Below, piece after piece: positions 42,700-44,697 of a DNA stretch of 44,697 nucleotides. The position numbers were made by a program, and so were the translations under genes. Within the stretch, counting starts at the first letter, position 1. Each line of letters begins with the position of its first letter. The notes below the pieces were generated by a model, which did not search any database, was not told the origin of the DNA, and saw nothing but the letters and a program-made list of their open reading frames with translations. Source of the DNA: Plantago elongata (taxonomy: Eukaryota > Streptophyta > Magnoliopsida > Lamiales > Plantaginaceae); contig JAYMSP010000652.1 of the NCBI GenBank assembly GCA_036897095.1, positions 1 to 44,697 of the forward strand, in the 5' to 3' direction.

Positions 42700-42965
42700 C
42701 GCGTATAATTATGCCAGAACAGTCAGCACTTCTGTCAACCAGACATAGCTCATCCAACTTATGCTGGTACTTTCAACAATACAAGTACTAGTTTGCATGT
42801 TTATTTGGATTGTGGACGCGGGTGCCACATATAATATGACTTACAATCTTACACGTTAAATGCATTAATCAAACTTCCTACACCGGCTCATGTTATGGTT
42901 AATGTACATAATAAATTTTTTATCATCAGTACACATATAAGCGTCATAATGTATTTTATAGGAAA
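42700..42965 (+). pseudogene. Ty1/copia protease-region relic
   Basis: Short, frame-shifted fragments of a copia polyprotein: HPTYAGTFNNTSTS (about 42750-42792), the aspartic protease box FIWIVDAGATYNMT (about 42800-42841, family form W-hydrophobic-hydrophobic-DSGAT-x-x-M), and KLPTPAHVMVNVHNKFFIIS (42870-42929). The active-site serine of DSG is Ala here. No LTR or other domains are seen. Confidence 0.6.
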
Positions 42966-43174
42966 CCAAAGCACACGTTGAAAGCGATTACTATATGAAC
43001 AGTAATGGAAACTAAATGTTTTGATCAATGATAAAACAAATCAATGTGTGTGTGAATTGGCGAAGAAGGTGAATATATATATGACAATTATATAAATTGT
43101 GATTATTTCTTATGCAAATGATGTGTAGATTTCTTATGTGAATAATGTACTACTTTCTTATGCAAATTACACAT

Positions 43175-43760
43175 ATAAGAAATTACTAAGAATATGGATT
43201 TTTCATTGTCAAATATAAAGTCGACCGAACCTTCGATGTAGCAATCTTTGTATAAGTGAAATCCGGCATCGTCACAAAGAGTGTCTTGAATTGTCAAAGC
43301 CAATCTTGATAGCCATCTTTCTTCACGGGCCTCGGGCAAGAATTCTTCGAATCTTAATTAGGAAAAAAGAATCAAAAGGTCAGACTTGATAATTTTATAA
43401 GTAGAGCAGGTGGCTTAACATTTAAGTACATACATCCTCTTGTTTATTGTGATCTTCTCGTGGTAAGTTCCGAGTGCAATGAAAATGATCACCCGGTTTG
43501 TGTTTCCTTTCTGGATGCTCATCACGGCTTTGTTGATGTTGCTAAACTTGCAACCAGGACACGCTCTTATCACGGTCTTGTTCAACTCGGCAATGACAAG
43601 TGGCAAATCGAGTGATGATTTTCGACCTTCCAATAGTCCGACTTTTTGTTTGAACCATTCTTCAACTCTCAATGCATCATCCGGGATAACTATGTTATCG
43701 TCAGATTTCGTAGTGGAGAGGAAAGAATGGATATAAGAAGAATGGAGTGGATATTCATTG
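43175..43760 (-). pseudogene. pectinesterase (PME) pseudogene
   Basis: Two minus-strand pieces. The first (about 43690-43415) reads DDALRVEEWFKQKVG, then CPGCKFSNINKAVMSIQKGN and RVIIFIALGTYHEKITINK, matching the start of a plant pectinesterase catalytic domain. The second (about 43345-43175) reads [20 protein letters not shown] then [12 protein letters not shown], matching the QDTL and VDFIFG active-site regions. The roughly 100 residues that normally lie between, and everything after VDFIF, are missing. The only upstream ATG (43760, a good signal-peptide start MNIHSILLISIL) is in a different frame from the domain. The final Gly of VDFIFG is Asp. It is not expected to be functional. Confidence 0.8.
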
Positions 43761-43790
43761 TTGTATAGAAGAGGGCTTTGTTAAAGAGAG

Positions 43791-44477
43791 TCTATAGTTG
43801 AAAGACTAAATACTTGAATGGTGTGAAAATGTGAATAAAATTAGTGTAGATTATATAAAGTCATTCTCCCATGCCAAATATTAATGAGTTCTAAAACAAG
43901 CCCTAGTATTAGATGATGGTGAAAAAGTATGTAATGTAATGTTATGTTAACAATCTGTTACATTCTCATGCAATCCATACAATTTTTTACATTATTGCAT
44001 GCATAAGGTTGGTAAAAGTTGCATGAAATTTATAATTATTGGCTTTGTTGATACTGCCAACTTCAAATTCTTCAATGCTTTTAATTATTTACTTGCTATT
44101 GCTATGTTAGTCTATACACACAACAATGTTATCCTTCTATATATTTTTGCTGTAATATAGTAATATATTTTACTTTTGACATTACAATTTTTTATAGTCC
44201 CACTTCATGCATGTTATTAACAATCATTATAAGTTTAAAACAATATAATAAGTCTCAGTTTGTTAACACTTTTAGAAAGCATAAAACAACTTTTAAGTTG
44301 TGGAACCCCATCTTTTCTCTCTTTCGTTCTCCCAGACTACCGGTGTTTTTAGCTCCAAATTGTCGTCTTCCCAACTCCCAGCCTATTTCGATCGATGCAA
44401 TAGATTCTAAAATTCTATATGATTCTCAAATTCTGAATCCCCAATCGGTGCAGCTGATCAATAGGTTTCCAAAGTGA
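43791..44477. other. intergenic upstream of the last candidate gene
   Basis: AT-rich to about 44300, then more balanced composition. A frame ending at 44477 is open but not recognisable and probably represents 5' UTR. No feature is assigned. Confidence 0.4.
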
Positions 44478-44614
44478 ATGTTTCAAACGTTATTGTGTTT
44501 TCCGAACGAGATACATCGTTTCACCACTATAAGACCATCTAGTTACTCAAATCTTCATAGTAAGCAACCACGTTCCTTCTCTTCACCCTCGCCATCTTCG
44601 TCTGATCATCTCAG
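44478..44614 (+). CDS. possible first exon of a gene cut by the window end
   Basis: An ATG opens 45 codons ending at a good donor (CTCAG|GTTTGT, exon end 44614). The peptide starts MFQTLLCFPNEIHRFTT and is rich in Ser, Arg and Pro with almost no acidic residues (one Glu, one Asp), as in mitochondrial or plastid transit peptides. The remaining exons would lie beyond the window. No family can be assigned; composition and splice site are the only evidence. Confidence 0.4.
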
Positions 44615-44697
44615 GTTTGTAATCCAAAATTTAAATTATATCTTCAATTTAATATTGCTCGGGTCTTTGTTCGTTCTTTTTAGCTATGTATTGCTTC

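Overview
The window looks like nuclear DNA of a flowering plant, most likely a eudicot. Genes are intron-containing with GT-AG junctions, and intergenic DNA is AT-rich and full of small transposon relics. The gene families are plant ones: MIKC MADS-box, dirigent, PR-1, RLCK, plant CCCH-RRM protein and pectinesterase. There is no operon structure, plasmid, phage or CRISPR signal. The species cannot be named from the sequence alone.

Layout. 1-2759: a 52-bp perfect hairpin, a tRNA-like SINE copy and a Mutator-like element with a possible captured segment. 2760-3671 (+): single-exon BYPASS1/UPF0496-like gene. 4055-6478 (-): seven-exon MIKC MADS-box gene of the AGL15/AGL18 type (242 aa after exon joining). 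6987-8690: a Tourist-like MITE and retroelement relics. 9263-9814 (+): dirigent protein. 10150-10943: a TRIM-like relic and a hAT-like MITE. 11817-12311 and 16289-16786 (+): two PR-1/CAP genes from a segmental duplication that includes the promoters, now separated by a Mutator-like MITE (12594-13055) and a broken Ty1/copia pol (about 13801-15632). 17195-17685: a TRIM-like LTR/internal array. 18053-19072 (+): VOC/glyoxalase-I-like protein, two exons. 19539-20541 (+): stand-alone GIY-YIG endonuclease-like protein, three exons. 21440-21975 (-): LRR receptor-like protein pseudogene. 22700-25513: a cluster of MITEs and fold-back elements. 26500-27918 (+): receptor-like cytoplasmic kinase. 29300-31182 (-): ribosomal protein uS5 (RPS2), two exons. 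36444-39184 (-): eight-exon CCCH-RRM RNA-binding protein (617 aa). 42700-42965: copia protease relic. 43175-43760 (-): broken pectinesterase. 44478-end (+): a possible first exon of a further gene.

The genes are ordinary plant genes without a shared pathway. PR-1, the RLCK, the dirigent gene and the LRR relic can all belong to stress or defence biology, but nothing shows that they form a cluster. I see no convincing undescribed multi-gene system. The most interesting points are in-frame duplicated splice acceptors in the MADS gene, cysteine and promoter divergence between the PR-1 copies, a TRIM-like array, a Pack-MULE candidate, and the long perfect hairpin at the left edge. Exon structures were assembled by eye from splice sites, reading phase and family similarity; the total coding length of each multi-exon gene that could be assembled to a stop codon divides by three.
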